DNA of 64,000 nt from Lagopus muta (taxonomy: Eukaryota > Chordata > Aves > Galliformes > Phasianidae): contig NC_064439.1 of NCBI RefSeq assembly GCF_023343835.1, forward strand, positions 39,673,508-39,737,507. The letters run 5' to 3'. The position numbers and the translations under genes are program-made. Within the stretch, counting starts at the first letter, position 1, and every line of letters starts with the position of its first letter. Shown in pieces: positions 12,801-23,555 of this stretch. A model generated the notes under the pieces. The model saw only the letters and a program-made list of their open reading frames with translations, ran no database searches and was not told the DNA's origin.

Positions 12801-15800
12801 GGAGGCTGCTGAGCTAGGATTGAAGCCTTTCCTCTGAGCCGTTAAAGGGAGATTCTTGGGACTGTTGACAGTGCTGAACACATCCTAAAGAACAGCTGAA
12901 TTTGTTTCCCAGGATTGCTTGCTGTCTAAATATCTCTGTTTGTCAAGTACACTTTTGTAAAGAATGGAGATGTGCACATGCAGACAGCAATTGAACAGGG
13001 AAAATTGCCAAGTCTGATTTCAGTTCTGAAGTATTACAGTGCTAACGTAAGATTTATCTCTATTCTGTGAAGTATTCTTGGGCTCAGTCCATCACAAGTC
13101 TTTGTTTAGCTAGAGTTTTAGAAAGATTATTTTGATTTCAAAACTATCTGGCTTGAGATGATTAGTAAAATATATAGAAATCCAGTAAGCAACTCTCCAA
13201 GAATAGCTCTTTTTCATGTGCTGTTCTTTCTAATATGGATTTGGAATATTTGGGATGGTGGTGGTGTTTGGGGCTGGCAAACTTTGTATATTCAGTACTG
13301 CCTTTGAGCAAACACAGCCCAGTCTCTCTGCATTAGTCCAGAATCTTCAGCTGGTTACAATGCATTGATGGCTTTTTCCAGCACAGCTTATGTCAGGAGA
13401 TGCACTACCAACATAAATACAGGGTAAGGGCTGCTTCTCAGTGTAGCACTAATGGAGAAGGTACACCTCTCTGCTGCTTGTCTTAAAGTTGATGCTTGCA
13501 GAAAGTTATTTTCAATCACATTAATTCTACTTACGAAATACTGCGATCTAACAGTGTCTTTCTCCAGGCAGGGACACACACAGGAGAAGTATTTGGGAGA
13601 TATGTAGTCCATAAAGTCCTGCCTCTTTATCACTTTCCAAAATTTGGAAGTGGGCTTGAACTGCATCACTTGTGCTGCACACAAGGTACACTGTAGGCCT
13701 GCTGCCCCTGGATCCCCCTTCCTGGAGAGGGAGCTGTGCATGCTTGCAGCTCCCACTGAGCTCTTACAACAAGACATAACCACATACTTGGCACAGATGC
13801 CTTTCCCAGCAGCTTTTTTTTCCCTATCCTGTGCGTGTTTTTCTTTTTTTTTGATTGCCTTATATTCAGTTGCTTTACAGATGGAGTTACTTTGAAAGCT
13901 GGAGGATTTCAATTATAAGTAATTTTCTTAAATTCCTCTTATTTTAATACAGTAGAATATTCCAGTGTTGTACCTTGTTGTCTATGAAGGTAGTTTATTA
14001 AATCCTGTATTTTAGCACTGATAAATTTGTATAATTGTATAACCCCTATTTCTCTTACTGCTGAATTATATGGAGAAACCTTGCAGTAATGAATTTGTAC
14101 AGTCCATAGAAGTAGGCTTCTAGAACAAGGATGATTGCATGCAAGAAATAACCTCAGACTTCATCAAAGCAATAACTGGTTTGAATATATCCTTGCTAAC
14201 TGATGTTTTTCCTTGTACTGCCAGCTTGAACAATGAATCACAAAAATATGGTCTCCCTGATTAGTACTTCACTGTAATTGTAATCATAACATCATTTAAA
14301 CAGGTGTAGCACAGAAGTCTGATGCATGACCTTCATTTGCACAAACCAATACTGCTTGGTTCTCTGATTGAATCCTTCTGAGGAAGGCAAATAAAGAAAG
14401 TGTTTGATTGGCATATCAACCACACCGCTTTTGTAAGATGATGTATTTGATACATTTAGTGAGGGGCTGAGGGGAGCTTTTTTTTTTTTTTAGTACTTGT
14501 TCAGGTCTAGGAGACAGTCCTTTAACTATACAGATGAGTGTCCTCATCATTCTGCAAAGTATTTTCACCTGTTGGTTAATTCCTGAACAGGAAAAATGGA
14601 GGAGTACGGAAAGATCTGAAGTTGTAAATGTTAAGAAAACATTGTAACTGACAACACCCTCTCAGTAGAAAAGGCTACTTGGATAAATTGAGGTGATAAA
14701 TATCGCCGCTGCAGCAAGTATTTACAGCAGAGTCTGAACCTTCTTGAATGTAACGTCATCTAACCTCAAAGTTACAGTAAACCAAGCTTCTTAACTGTGA
14801 TGCTTATGGGGATCGTTACGTTATACCAAATCTCCTGTCAGAATTGTCTCATGGTTCAAGCCAAGTCAGACACTCATGAATATATGGTGGGTTTAATTCA
14901 CCTTGATATAAGTAATTAGAGCCCCGTCCATCTCAGAGTATCCAGATCTAATAGCACAATCCACAGGGCTGTGCCAACTTGCATTAAATTCACATTCAAA
15001 TACCTAGGTAATGAGGTTGCCTTCAATAAAAAGGCTGTATTTTAGCTGTAATATGAACATTTAGTAAAATCCTTCTTGGTATGTTTTTCATGGTTCAAAG
15101 AGCTTAGATAGTCTAACTCCTATCAGCTCTTCTCTTCCTAAAATCCCCAAATGAAAACCTTTTCGTCTGAAATTCTCTTTTCTCTCGCTGATGTAGCACA
15201 GAAGCATTATCCATGCTCAGTAGCTGGTTAGTAGGGTGATAAATGACTTGACAGGATAAGCTTTCTCAAGACATGTCATAAATAGGATAAGCCTTTGTTC
15301 TGAGGAAATTCCAGTCCCTCCAAAACGCAGCCTGTCTCCCATCCCCTGGCTGCTCTGTAGGCTGCCACAGTGCACCATTCTTACACAGTCCAAAGCCTGC
15401 CGTTTTCAAAGCAGACTAAGTGAATTAAGAAATTTAACAAAATCCATCTTCCGATTCCTTTAAAAATCCCAGCAGGCTTTGCTACAGAACACACTCTCTT
15501 CCCCAAAAATATATGCAGTTTTAACAGAAAAATCATTCTCTTCTATTTATCTCCTGTTTCTCTGGCTTCCTATTTCTCCTGCAATAGCTGCTTTCGGGAA
15601 CCTAGAATAGAAACACATGCAAAGTGTCTTGTATCGCTGCACTTATTTTTTCATGAACTGGCACAAGACTTAGCCAGTATGAGCAGCTTTGCATGCTGCT
15701 TTTGTGCATATCTGCAACGCTCGTGCTTTGAAAACATGCAATAATAATTTATAGTCATGAGAAGTGTTCTATATATTCTAAAAGTACACTCATCTCTGTG

Positions 15801-16493
15801 TCCTTTGGGTTAAACTTAACTCTATTTTGTGCTACAGATATTTGTTTCTTTGGGTTTTTTGTTTGTTTGTTTTGTTTTTGTTTGTTTTGTTTCAGATCTG
15901 AGTCTGCTCTATGGATCACTTTGTGATAATAATAACAGGGTCACTTTGTTCTTTGTGTTCACAGAAGTATTTTGACACTGGTCTACTGATTTGAAAATAC
16001 TGATACCATGTATCTCAGTCATTTGAGATTTCAGAGCATTCTGTGGTAAAATTTTGTTCTTTCAATGAATAGAAGTTAAATATCCCACAGAGAATGGCTG
16101 TGAAGAGCTGTGCAGGACTGCAAAACATCTGCCTGCATTTCTCTGCCTTCTCCTTCCACTGCTGCATTCTCCAAGATGTAGGTCAACCTCCTGCCAGGCG
16201 TTCTCCTCTCCATGACTCCAGCCTCCTGTGCCTCTGCAGTTAGACTGTTAACCTCTCCCCAGCCAGCTGCCACTTTTCTCAGTAGATCCTTCAGCCACAA
16301 AACAGGAGCAACTGCAACAAAAACACGCCTGTTGTTCCTCTTCCTGCCCAGTTTCTTTTGACTTCACCCTAACCCTCAAACTTTGAAGAGCTGATTCTTA
16401 CGCAAGCACCATCCTTACTGAGAAGAGCCCATAGATGTCTTCAGTGAAAATGGCTGTACTGTAGTACACTAGTCCTTGTTTCTACTGTAGAAA
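6850..16493. other. Intergenic DNA between GPD1L and the first CR1 piece
   Basis: 9.6 kb of moderately AT-rich sequence without a gene I can support. Frames of 60-174 codons occur on both strands but overlap one another, lack family motifs, and several begin only at non-AUG codons. A T/TTTG simple-repeat patch lies at 15846-15895. No CR1, LTR or tRNA was recognised here. Confidence 0.7.
15846..15895. repeat. (TTTG)n / T-rich simple repeat
   Basis: An interrupted TTTG/TTTTG repeat ending in tttcag. It resembles a long pyrimidine tract with a splice acceptor, but no coding frame follows it. Confidence 0.75.
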
Positions 16494-16711
16494 TATAGAA
16501 TTGTAGAATCATTAAGGTCAGAAAAGACCTCTACAGTCACCTAGTCCAACCACCAACCCACCCCACCATGCCCACTGACCTCATCCCTCAGTTCTTGCAC
16601 ATGGTTCTTGAGCACCTCCAGGGACGGTGACTGCACCACCTCCCTGGGCAGCCTGTGCCACTGCCTCACTGCTCTTTCTCAGAAGAAATTCTCCCTCATA
16701 TCCAACCTGAT
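16494..16711 (-). mobile_element. CR1 LINE 3' fragment, minus strand
   Basis: Read on the + strand this begins with the inverted CR1 tail (atagaattgtagaatcatt), passes through the typical aaggtcagaaaagacct and tagtccaaccacc, and includes the hallmark segment gggcagcctgtgccactgcc, ending in ctccctcatatccaacctga. This is the 3' end of the avian CR1 retroposon, so the element lies on the minus strand, truncated at its 5' end as usual. The right border is placed where similarity stops, and no target-site duplication is evident. The same segment recurs at 21611 and, in the opposite orientation, at 36931. Confidence 0.93.
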
Positions 16712-19700
16712 AAGTGTTTAAATGGTAGCAATAATCTTTATACAGCACTTAAAGCTAGTGTGAAACTGCTGAAGAAAAAGATCACCCTTGACAGTTGTCA
16801 ATTCCCTTTTTGTTTTCAGGTAATTAATGAAAGGCTGAACAGTTCCACTGTGATTTCTCACAGCCTCATCCATGATTAGGAACAGCATTTACTGTCTCCT
16901 CCAAGCTTCTGGCATCAGTTTGCTTGCAGTCTTTATTAATGTCTAGTTCTCTTGCTTTGCTGTACAGTACAAAATCTAGAAACGTCTGAGACCTGAAATA
17001 CATGACCTATTATGCTAAATTGTTAAGAGGTGAATGGAGGTTGCTTTGTATGTATGTACACATAGTGGAGACATCCAGTAGCTGGCAGGTACAGCATCAG
17101 CAGACAACATGGCTGGAAACTGAAGCTGGACAAATCCAGACTGAAAGTAAAGCATTTTAAAAGTCTGCTTCGGGATGGTGACCCCATGGAGAACATTCAT
17201 GAATGAGCCTCAGGGACAGCCTTTGTCTGAACATTCTTAGGGAACAAAAAGCTCCTTCCTCGCATAAGATGATACAGGATACTTGAGTATCCAAGTGGCT
17301 TGTGATCTGCAGGTGTGAGAAGGCAAGGCCAGCAGCTGTGCTCAGAGCTGTGCTTGCATGCTCACTGTAGGACAGCTGAAGACAACTGAGAAGCAGCGCT
17401 TGAAATGCAGTATAAACAATACAACAACAGCATCCATTCTGAGATTTGTACATAGACTTCTCACTTTCATCTCTCCCCTTAACTGAGTAGGTACATCCTC
17501 TGCCCTGAAGTTGGGTGTATGTGTGTAGCATGCAGGGACTGTGAAGTACAAATCTCTCTGGAGGAAGTAAGCAGCTTTTCCTCAACACACTGTTTAAGGC
17601 ACAGTTGCATTTGGGAAGGATTCTAGGATTCCCAGAGGAGATGGGACAGCTGGTGAAAGCCTAAAGCATAGAAAACACGTGGTCTATGTACTTTGTGACT
17701 TCTTTTCTTAGCGCAGTCTCTGTCAATGAACAGTTTACTTAGAGTCATGGTAATGTGTTTGAAAAATTGGAAAAAAATTGAGAAGTATGTTACTGTTTAT
17801 AGCATGGACTTAATTCTCTGTATGGTGGATCACGTGTAATAAGACAACTTTTCGACACTCTGTCTACAGTCCTGGCTGTTCATGTAACGCGGGTAAACTT
17901 CATGTGTTGAAAGAAATAATTGAAAGAAAAGGCACATGAAATGTGAACAGCTGATTTTTGTATTTTCCTGCCTTAGGGCAGTAACATTTGTGTCTGGTGG
18001 TGAAATCCAGTGCACTCTTGTTACCCAAGTTGATGGACTTTGTGTTACTATTGATCATAGGTTCCAGAATTTTGGGGTGTCTGAGCAGCAGAGCCAAACA
18101 AATACTGTGTTCAGTAACCTCACGTACAAACACAAATCCTTCTATGGATTTCAAGAGCAAGAGCCATTTTGAAAATCAGAGGTTATCATCTATTCACTCT
18201 CTCTTGCAATGTTAGAAGAGCCTCAATATCAAGTATTGTGATACTGAAAGCCAATTTTACTCTACTAAATGCTGGTTCATTTAGAGTCATCTGTCTTGAC
18301 TGATCACCAGGCATGTTTATAGTATATCTCAGTAGTGAAGTCAAACTCTAGTATTTCTGGTTTGGGCTAGTGTAAATCAGATTTTCTGTAGAGCTAGATA
18401 AGCTGTCAGAGAGTCATGTATGTTATTAATTATTTACTCTAAATACACAGCTCAGAGCCTATACATTGCTGGTTCCAAAAAGCCATTAGGAAATATTCCA
18501 AGCATAGTTTTAACATTTGATTTATTGCTTACTGGAAATATCCTCAGATGAGCACAGTCGGATGTCAAGGGTGAAAATATTTGGCCTGGACATCCGACAC
18601 TATTCCTATTCCTATTCCTCACATCTAGCCTGGGTTCCATAGCAAATACAATTCCTTTTTTGTTCTCTTTAGAGTAAACTCACTTATTTTTCTTAGATCA
18701 CTCCTACGTTTTAAGGAACACAACTTTTTGTTGCTGACTGAAATGTCCTGATGACTAATGAAAACTTTCAGTCACCTTTCCTTTATCTGTTCACTTGTTT
18801 TGCTTAGCTGACTTTGACATTTGGAAGTTCTGAGATTTGGGAGGGGTGAAGGGAAGTTGTATTTCAAAACCAGAAAAGCAGTTCAGGAAATTCCAGTCAT
18901 CTCTGCTCCTTGGTCGTGTGAATATACTTTAATGAGCACTTCCAGTGGGCCACATTGCTGCTAATACAGTAGTTCTGGAGAGCTCAGTCAGAAATCTCAA
19001 AAATGTTGATTCCTCAGGATTTGAGACCCAAACCAGCTTAAGTGGAAGAATCTGTTAATTAGATATCAGGACATTTCAGCAATAATTCCTTCACTTAGAA
19101 ACATTATAATACTTTTATCAGCTCTTTTGCTTTTACTAAAACAATTGAACAGAAAAGCTTCAACACATTTGAGTATTTTTCTTCTAATCACAGTTTACTT
19201 TGTGAGGAGATACAGGAGTTGACAAACAAAGGTAAGAATCCTGACTGATGTTTGAAAGGCTCACTAATCCTTCCCTTGAAAGGTTCATTTAAAATACAGA
19301 AAATGGGCCACCTTCTTCTCTCTTGGTAGTTTTGTAATGAAAGGTTGATTGTTCGAGCGGCAGCGTTCAATTATTTTGCTTCTGATGCTATCTACGTGTA
19401 AAAAAATCTAGCTAAGCTCAGATGCTCCCTGCAGGCTTTTCAGTTGGAGCCTTCAGCACAAGATGCAAAACAAAAAGCAAGAGTTTCAGAGTTTACATTC
19501 TAAATGGAATGGGTTATACTGTCAGGTCAAAGGGTGAAATTTGCTTCCAGAAATGCGAGCAATTAGGAAAAGCTGCTGCAGCATTTGCCGTTTGTTTGTT
19601 TTTTTTTTTAAGTGAAACTCATTTCTTGATTATGTTTGCTGGAGAAAATTTTGCTAATTAGGGAAGTCAGAGCAGTAGCTAGAGTTCAGAGAAGTTGCCC

Positions 19701-21610
19701 AGCAATGTAGCCATCCACTTCTTGTTGAATTAGTTCCAATATTTGACATCCTCGGCAGACATTAAAAACATATGCTATATTAATAGTTTTAATACAGTTG
19801 AAACAAAATAAATCTCTCTCTGCATCTGTGTTTCACTTTTTTCCCCGAGGACCTGGGATGCTCAAATGATATACATAAGGACCAAAAGCCAAGGCGTGTA
19901 TTGGTCTGATGTTTGATGGCCAAAAAAGTAAACAGCACTGACCTCCAGAAGTGCAGTGAGCAAAATACACAGTTTTAGCAGTATGTATAAAAGTTAAGCC
20001 CACTCAATAAATGCCCTGGAAACACGGCGAGAATATACATACAGTGGGAAATAAATCAGCTCTCAAAGTGGTAGTGATGAGAGTGACTCAAACCATTTTG
20101 AAATTTGTGTGGATTACTGCGTTGCTACTGATAGGAATTTTAGCCCCTAGATTTACTCACTTGTGGATGGGAAAGTTTACAAGTGATTCAGTGCTGCTAA
20201 CTGGATCTGCACTCACAGCAACAGGGGCATCTCACAGTGGCTCTGGCTCTGAGGGGAAGCTTGGCAGCGCTGAACAATTAGTACACTTTTTATTTGCAAG
20301 CCAGCTGAAGCTGGTCTCTACACAAACCAATGCACCAGTCTTCCTTACCATCTCAGCTCTTATTTCTAAAAGGAATGAAACAGGAATGCAACCAGTACAA
20401 AAACACTGGTAACTCCACACACACACACACACAAAAGATAGTAAAAAGTGTAAAATCGTTTATTTATGATTGAGATGCTGTGTTAAATGTTATGAGATGT
20501 TAAGTGTGGTCTGCTTACTTTTTTCCTCACACAGTGTATCTGTATATCATACCCCACTGAGTAACCGGCACCTCATTCTGATGACCCGCTCAGCTCATGT
20601 TTGCAAAACGCTGTCACATTTTTTCTGCCAGCTCAAAGCAAAGTCACCCGTGCCTTTGAGTATGCATGCAGAGGCTCCACTGATCCCGAGCCAAGGCACA
20701 CCTTCAAAGCACCCCCGTGGAGCCTGTGTTGTGACACACTTACACTGTAAGAGAGGCACAATCAAGTATAAGCAGCAGTTTCTTTGGGTAATTCGCATTT
20801 CCCGTACTGCTGGGAGAAACTGCATCCTCCTCCTCCTCCCTCTCCAGCTCGTTCGGTCCCCTGCTGAAAGGTAACACTGCAAGCCCATCCTTTGTTAGCC
20901 AGCGGGAGAGCAGCAGTAAACAATTCGAGGACAATAGCCACCAGACATATGGAAAACACTTCACTTTTACTGAGTTGCCACTTACAAATGCTTCACTAAT
21001 GAGAATTCCTGAACGCTGAAGGAAGCTATCACCTGCTGGCTCCTTCTTGAAACACTGTGCTTTCTGTGGAATGGAAGGTTGCATTAGAAGCTCTTAAATG
21101 ACCCACTTTTTTTTTATTATTATTTTTAAAGGGGACACTTAAGGCTAGACTGGAAAGTACAAACGAATACAGGTCAGGGAACAGCTCAGCACTGTCAGGT
21201 AGTAGTTTAGCAATGACCTCATACTTTCCATTTCCAGTGTCCTTCAGTGTTTGCCTTTTACAATGCCTTCTACACCACAGAGACTCTGGATTGTTTGGGA
21301 GATGCCAGCTAAATCCCCAATTTCAGCTTTCGGGAGGCTGCTGCACCTTCCATGCCCTGGTGTCTGCCTGTGGCCTCTCTGTGGTGGTCGCACTCCCACA
21401 GACCACCTGCAGCAACCCGTGTTCCTAGGATGTCTCCATTGGTGCTGGCTGCGGGTGACTGTGCAGATGGACAATGCTGGGGATGGCCCTACCAAATGGT
21501 GCTTACCAACCATGGGATTCCACAGAGCATTCCTCAGCTACTCTGGAAGAAAGCCCAACACCTTTGTGTGCGTAAAGAGCCTGCAATCAGATGGCAGCTC
21601 CAGATCAATC
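16712..21610. other. Intergenic DNA upstream of CMTM8
   Basis: 4.9 kb without a recognisable gene. It contains a short CTATTC repeat (18600-18619), a (CA)n microsatellite (20415-20434) and two consecutive + strand frames of about 130 codons (20011-20412, 20470-20874) that show no protein family features. The part from about 20600 is somewhat more GC-rich but lacks CpG-island character. Confidence 0.65.
20415..20434. repeat. (CA)n microsatellite
   Basis: About nine to ten CA units, perfect. Possible length polymorphism. Confidence 0.85.
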
Positions 21611-22180
21611 ATAGGTTTACAGAATCATTAAGGCTGGAAAAGAGCACTAAGATCACCTAGTCCAACCATCAGCCCATGCCTGTGACCGCTCACAGACCTC
21701 GTCCTTCAGTGCCACATCCACACGGTTCCTGAGCACCTCCAGGGACGGTGACTGCACCACCTCCCTGGGCAGCCTGTGCCACTGCATCACTGCTCTTTCT
21801 CAGAAGAAATTCTTCCTCATATCCAACCTGAACCTCCCCTGGTGCAATTTGAGGCCATTCCCTTTCATCTTATCACTGTTACCTGGGAGCAGAGGCCAAC
21901 CCCCACCTCACCACAGCCTCCTTTCAGGCAGCTGTAGAGAGCGATCAGGTCTACCCTGAGCCTCCTCCAGACGGAACAATCCCAGCTCCCTCAGCCGCTC
22001 CCATCAGACTTGTGCCCCAGACTCCTCACAGCTTTGTTGCCCATCTCTGGACACACTCCAGGGCCTCGACGTCCTTCTTGCAGTGCGGACCCAAAGCTGA
22101 ACACAGCACTCGGAGCGCGGCCTCAGCAGTGCGTAGCACAGAGGGACGATCGCCTCCCTGCTCCTGCTGGTTGCACTACT
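21611..22180 (-). mobile_element. CR1 LINE 3' fragment (about 570 bp), minus strand, abutting the CMTM8 promoter
   Basis: The + strand begins with the inverted CR1 tail (acagaatcattaaggctggaa), then tagtccaaccatc, the same gggcagcctgtgccactgc block as the other copies, aacctcccctggtgcaatttgag, and further upstream CR1 sequence through cctgagcctcctccagac, ttgcccatctctggacacac and cagggcctcgacgtcc. Similarity fades near 22180, where the CpG island begins. The element is therefore inserted in antisense to CMTM8, about 225 bp before its start codon. It is the longest CR1 copy in the window. Long open frames crossing it reflect CR1 composition and GC-richness, not a gene. Confidence 0.93.
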
Positions 22181-22403
22181 TGGCCGCACGCAGCCCTCCC
22201 TCGCGCTGGGCTCCCCCTCCCCACTCAGCCCGACCCGCACACCCCACACGGCCGCCCGTCCGAAGGCGCTGCACCCCCCGCGCCCGCCTCTCCCCCCCGC
22301 GGCGCCGGGGCCGCACAAAGCGGGGCGGCGGCCGCCCTCGCCGCTGCCCCCGCCCCGCCGCTGGGCTCGGGGCCGGCCGGGAGGCGCGGGGCAGCCCCGA
22401 AGC

Positions 22404-22568
22404 ATGGAGCCGCCGCCGCCTCTGGAGCAGCCGCCGCGCCCGCGCTCCCACACCGTGACCACCACCAGCAGCTCCTTCACCGCCAACCTGTCGGCCAGCT
22501 CCAGCACCCTCGCCTACGACAGGGAGTTCCTGCGTACCCCGCCCGGGCTCCTCATGGTGGCCGAGATA
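22404..22568 (+). CDS. CMTM8: CMTM8 exon 1 coding part (55 codons)
   Basis: This is the start of CKLF-like MARVEL transmembrane domain-containing protein 8, a four-pass membrane protein that in mammals promotes EGFR internalisation and can induce apoptosis. The N-terminal cytosolic tail reads MEPPPPLEQPPRPRSHTVTT, then TSSSFTANLSASSSTLAYDR and EFLRTPPGLLMVAEI. The RSHTVTTTSSSF, AYDREFLRT and VAEI segments match mammalian CMTM8 as I recall it. The proline-rich first dozen residues are longer than in human, which begins MEEPQRARSHTV. The donor is GTGAGT at 22569 in phase 0. The start was chosen for its strong Kozak context, agreement with the family N terminus, and position in the CpG island. 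Confidence 0.95.
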
Positions 22569-22576
22569 GTGAGTGC

Positions 22577-22593
22577 GGGGCGGGGCGGGGGGG
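22577..22593 (+). promoter_or_regulatory. CMTM8: G-quadruplex motif next to the CMTM8 exon 1 donor
   Basis: GGGGCGGGGCGGGGGGG starts 8 bases into the intron, just after GTGAGTGC. It has G runs sufficient for a four-stranded fold with 1-base loops, on the sense strand. It could affect splicing or transcription in the first intron; this is inference. Confidence 0.6.
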
Positions 22594-23511
22594 CACGGCA
22601 GCTCTCGTCGCTGTAAGAAGTTCTGCTTTAGTTTAAACGAGTTGGTCGCCTGAAAAACGCATCAGCGTGTGACCAAGCTCTGCAGGGCGCTGCAGGTCAG
22701 GTGGCAGCGAGTTAGCGCCGGCCGCAGCCCGCGATCCCGTCAGCCCTCGTAGCGGGGACGGTTCGGGCTGCCGAGTGACTTCTGGAGGCGCCTCTGAACT
22801 CCGCAGGCTGCGTGTGCTTCTGTGTCACAGCGCACCGACAGCCGCGTGCCAGAGTCACACGGCTTCTCTGTTTTGTAGTCAGTAACATTTCCCTGCGATC
22901 CCAGTCATTAGATAGATGCGCGAGCCAGAAAGGATGGCAGCCCCGTGGGTTTGTTTTTTGCAGGGCTTGGTGAGATGCAAGCAGGCACGTGCTGAGGCTC
23001 GGTTGTGCACCACGGTGGCAGGTGGCACGGGGTGCCCACCTCGGTGTTAAGCAGCAGGCACACGGCATCTCTGAGCCTGCTCATCTGCACTGCTAGTAAT
23101 TGAGGAGCTTAAAGGGCTTCTTGCCCTGGCCAGTTTTCTTTGAATTTCCCTGTGTTGCTTTTGCTTTGATGGTGGTGGAAATACTGCGTACTAAACCAGG
23201 TTCATTTCCATTTGGAAACATTGTGCTTCAGTCGTGCTTGTGGCTCAACTGCTTGCTACCTTTCCAGTAAGATAACCCAGAGAATCTTCAGGTGTTTGAT
23301 TGTAGGCGGGTTTCCAGGGTTAGATGTAGGGGAGGCTTTGCTGTGTGGGACATCTGTGAATAAAGGTCTTAGTTGTGGAAAGAAAAGCATCTTTTCCATT
23401 CTTTTTCAGTTACCAATTACAACAAAATTCTGAACTTTTCTTGTACATCATCCAAACTCTAAGAGTTGTCCGGAGCATTCCCCAGCCCACTGGAACCTGG
23501 CTGTATGTCGG

Positions 23512-23555
23512 CTGTGGATGAAGCTCCATGTTCATGTGGATGAAGCTCCATGGCT
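23512..23555. repeat. Two-copy tandem duplication of 22 bp
   Basis: The segment tgtggatgaagctccatg occurs twice with 22-bp spacing (beginning about 23513 and 23535). A small local duplication, probably polymorphic and not functional. Confidence 0.75.

Larger units (their letters stand above)
22180..22620 (+). promoter_or_regulatory. CMTM8: CMTM8 CpG-island promoter and 5' region
   Basis: A very GC-rich, CpG-dense block spanning the start codon and first splice donor. It includes GC-box-like cores (gcggggcggcgg near 22320, ccccgccccgcc near 22350) and no TATA box at a sensible distance, as expected of a dispersed CpG-island promoter. The transcription start cannot be fixed from sequence, but probably lies between 22200 and 22390. 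The AUG at 22404 has a strong context (A at -3, G at +4). The island is bounded on its 5' side by a CR1 element. Confidence 0.75.

Noticed and set aside
13388-13912. 174-codon minus-strand open frame, the longest outside GC islands
   Set aside because: No recognisable domain, a low-complexity Lys-rich start and cysteine-rich scatter; overlapping + strand frames at 13496-13895 show that this stretch is simply poor in stop codons. One such frame is not surprising in 64 kb read six ways.
20011-20874. Two consecutive + strand frames of about 130 codons upstream of CMTM8
   Set aside because: Considered as a small gene pair, but there are no domains, no island and no splice links, and minus-strand frames overlap them.
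22004-22636. Frames of 148-208 codons on both strands over the CMTM8 island
   Set aside because: They cross from CR1 sequence into the CpG island and are out of frame with CMTM8; composition artefacts.
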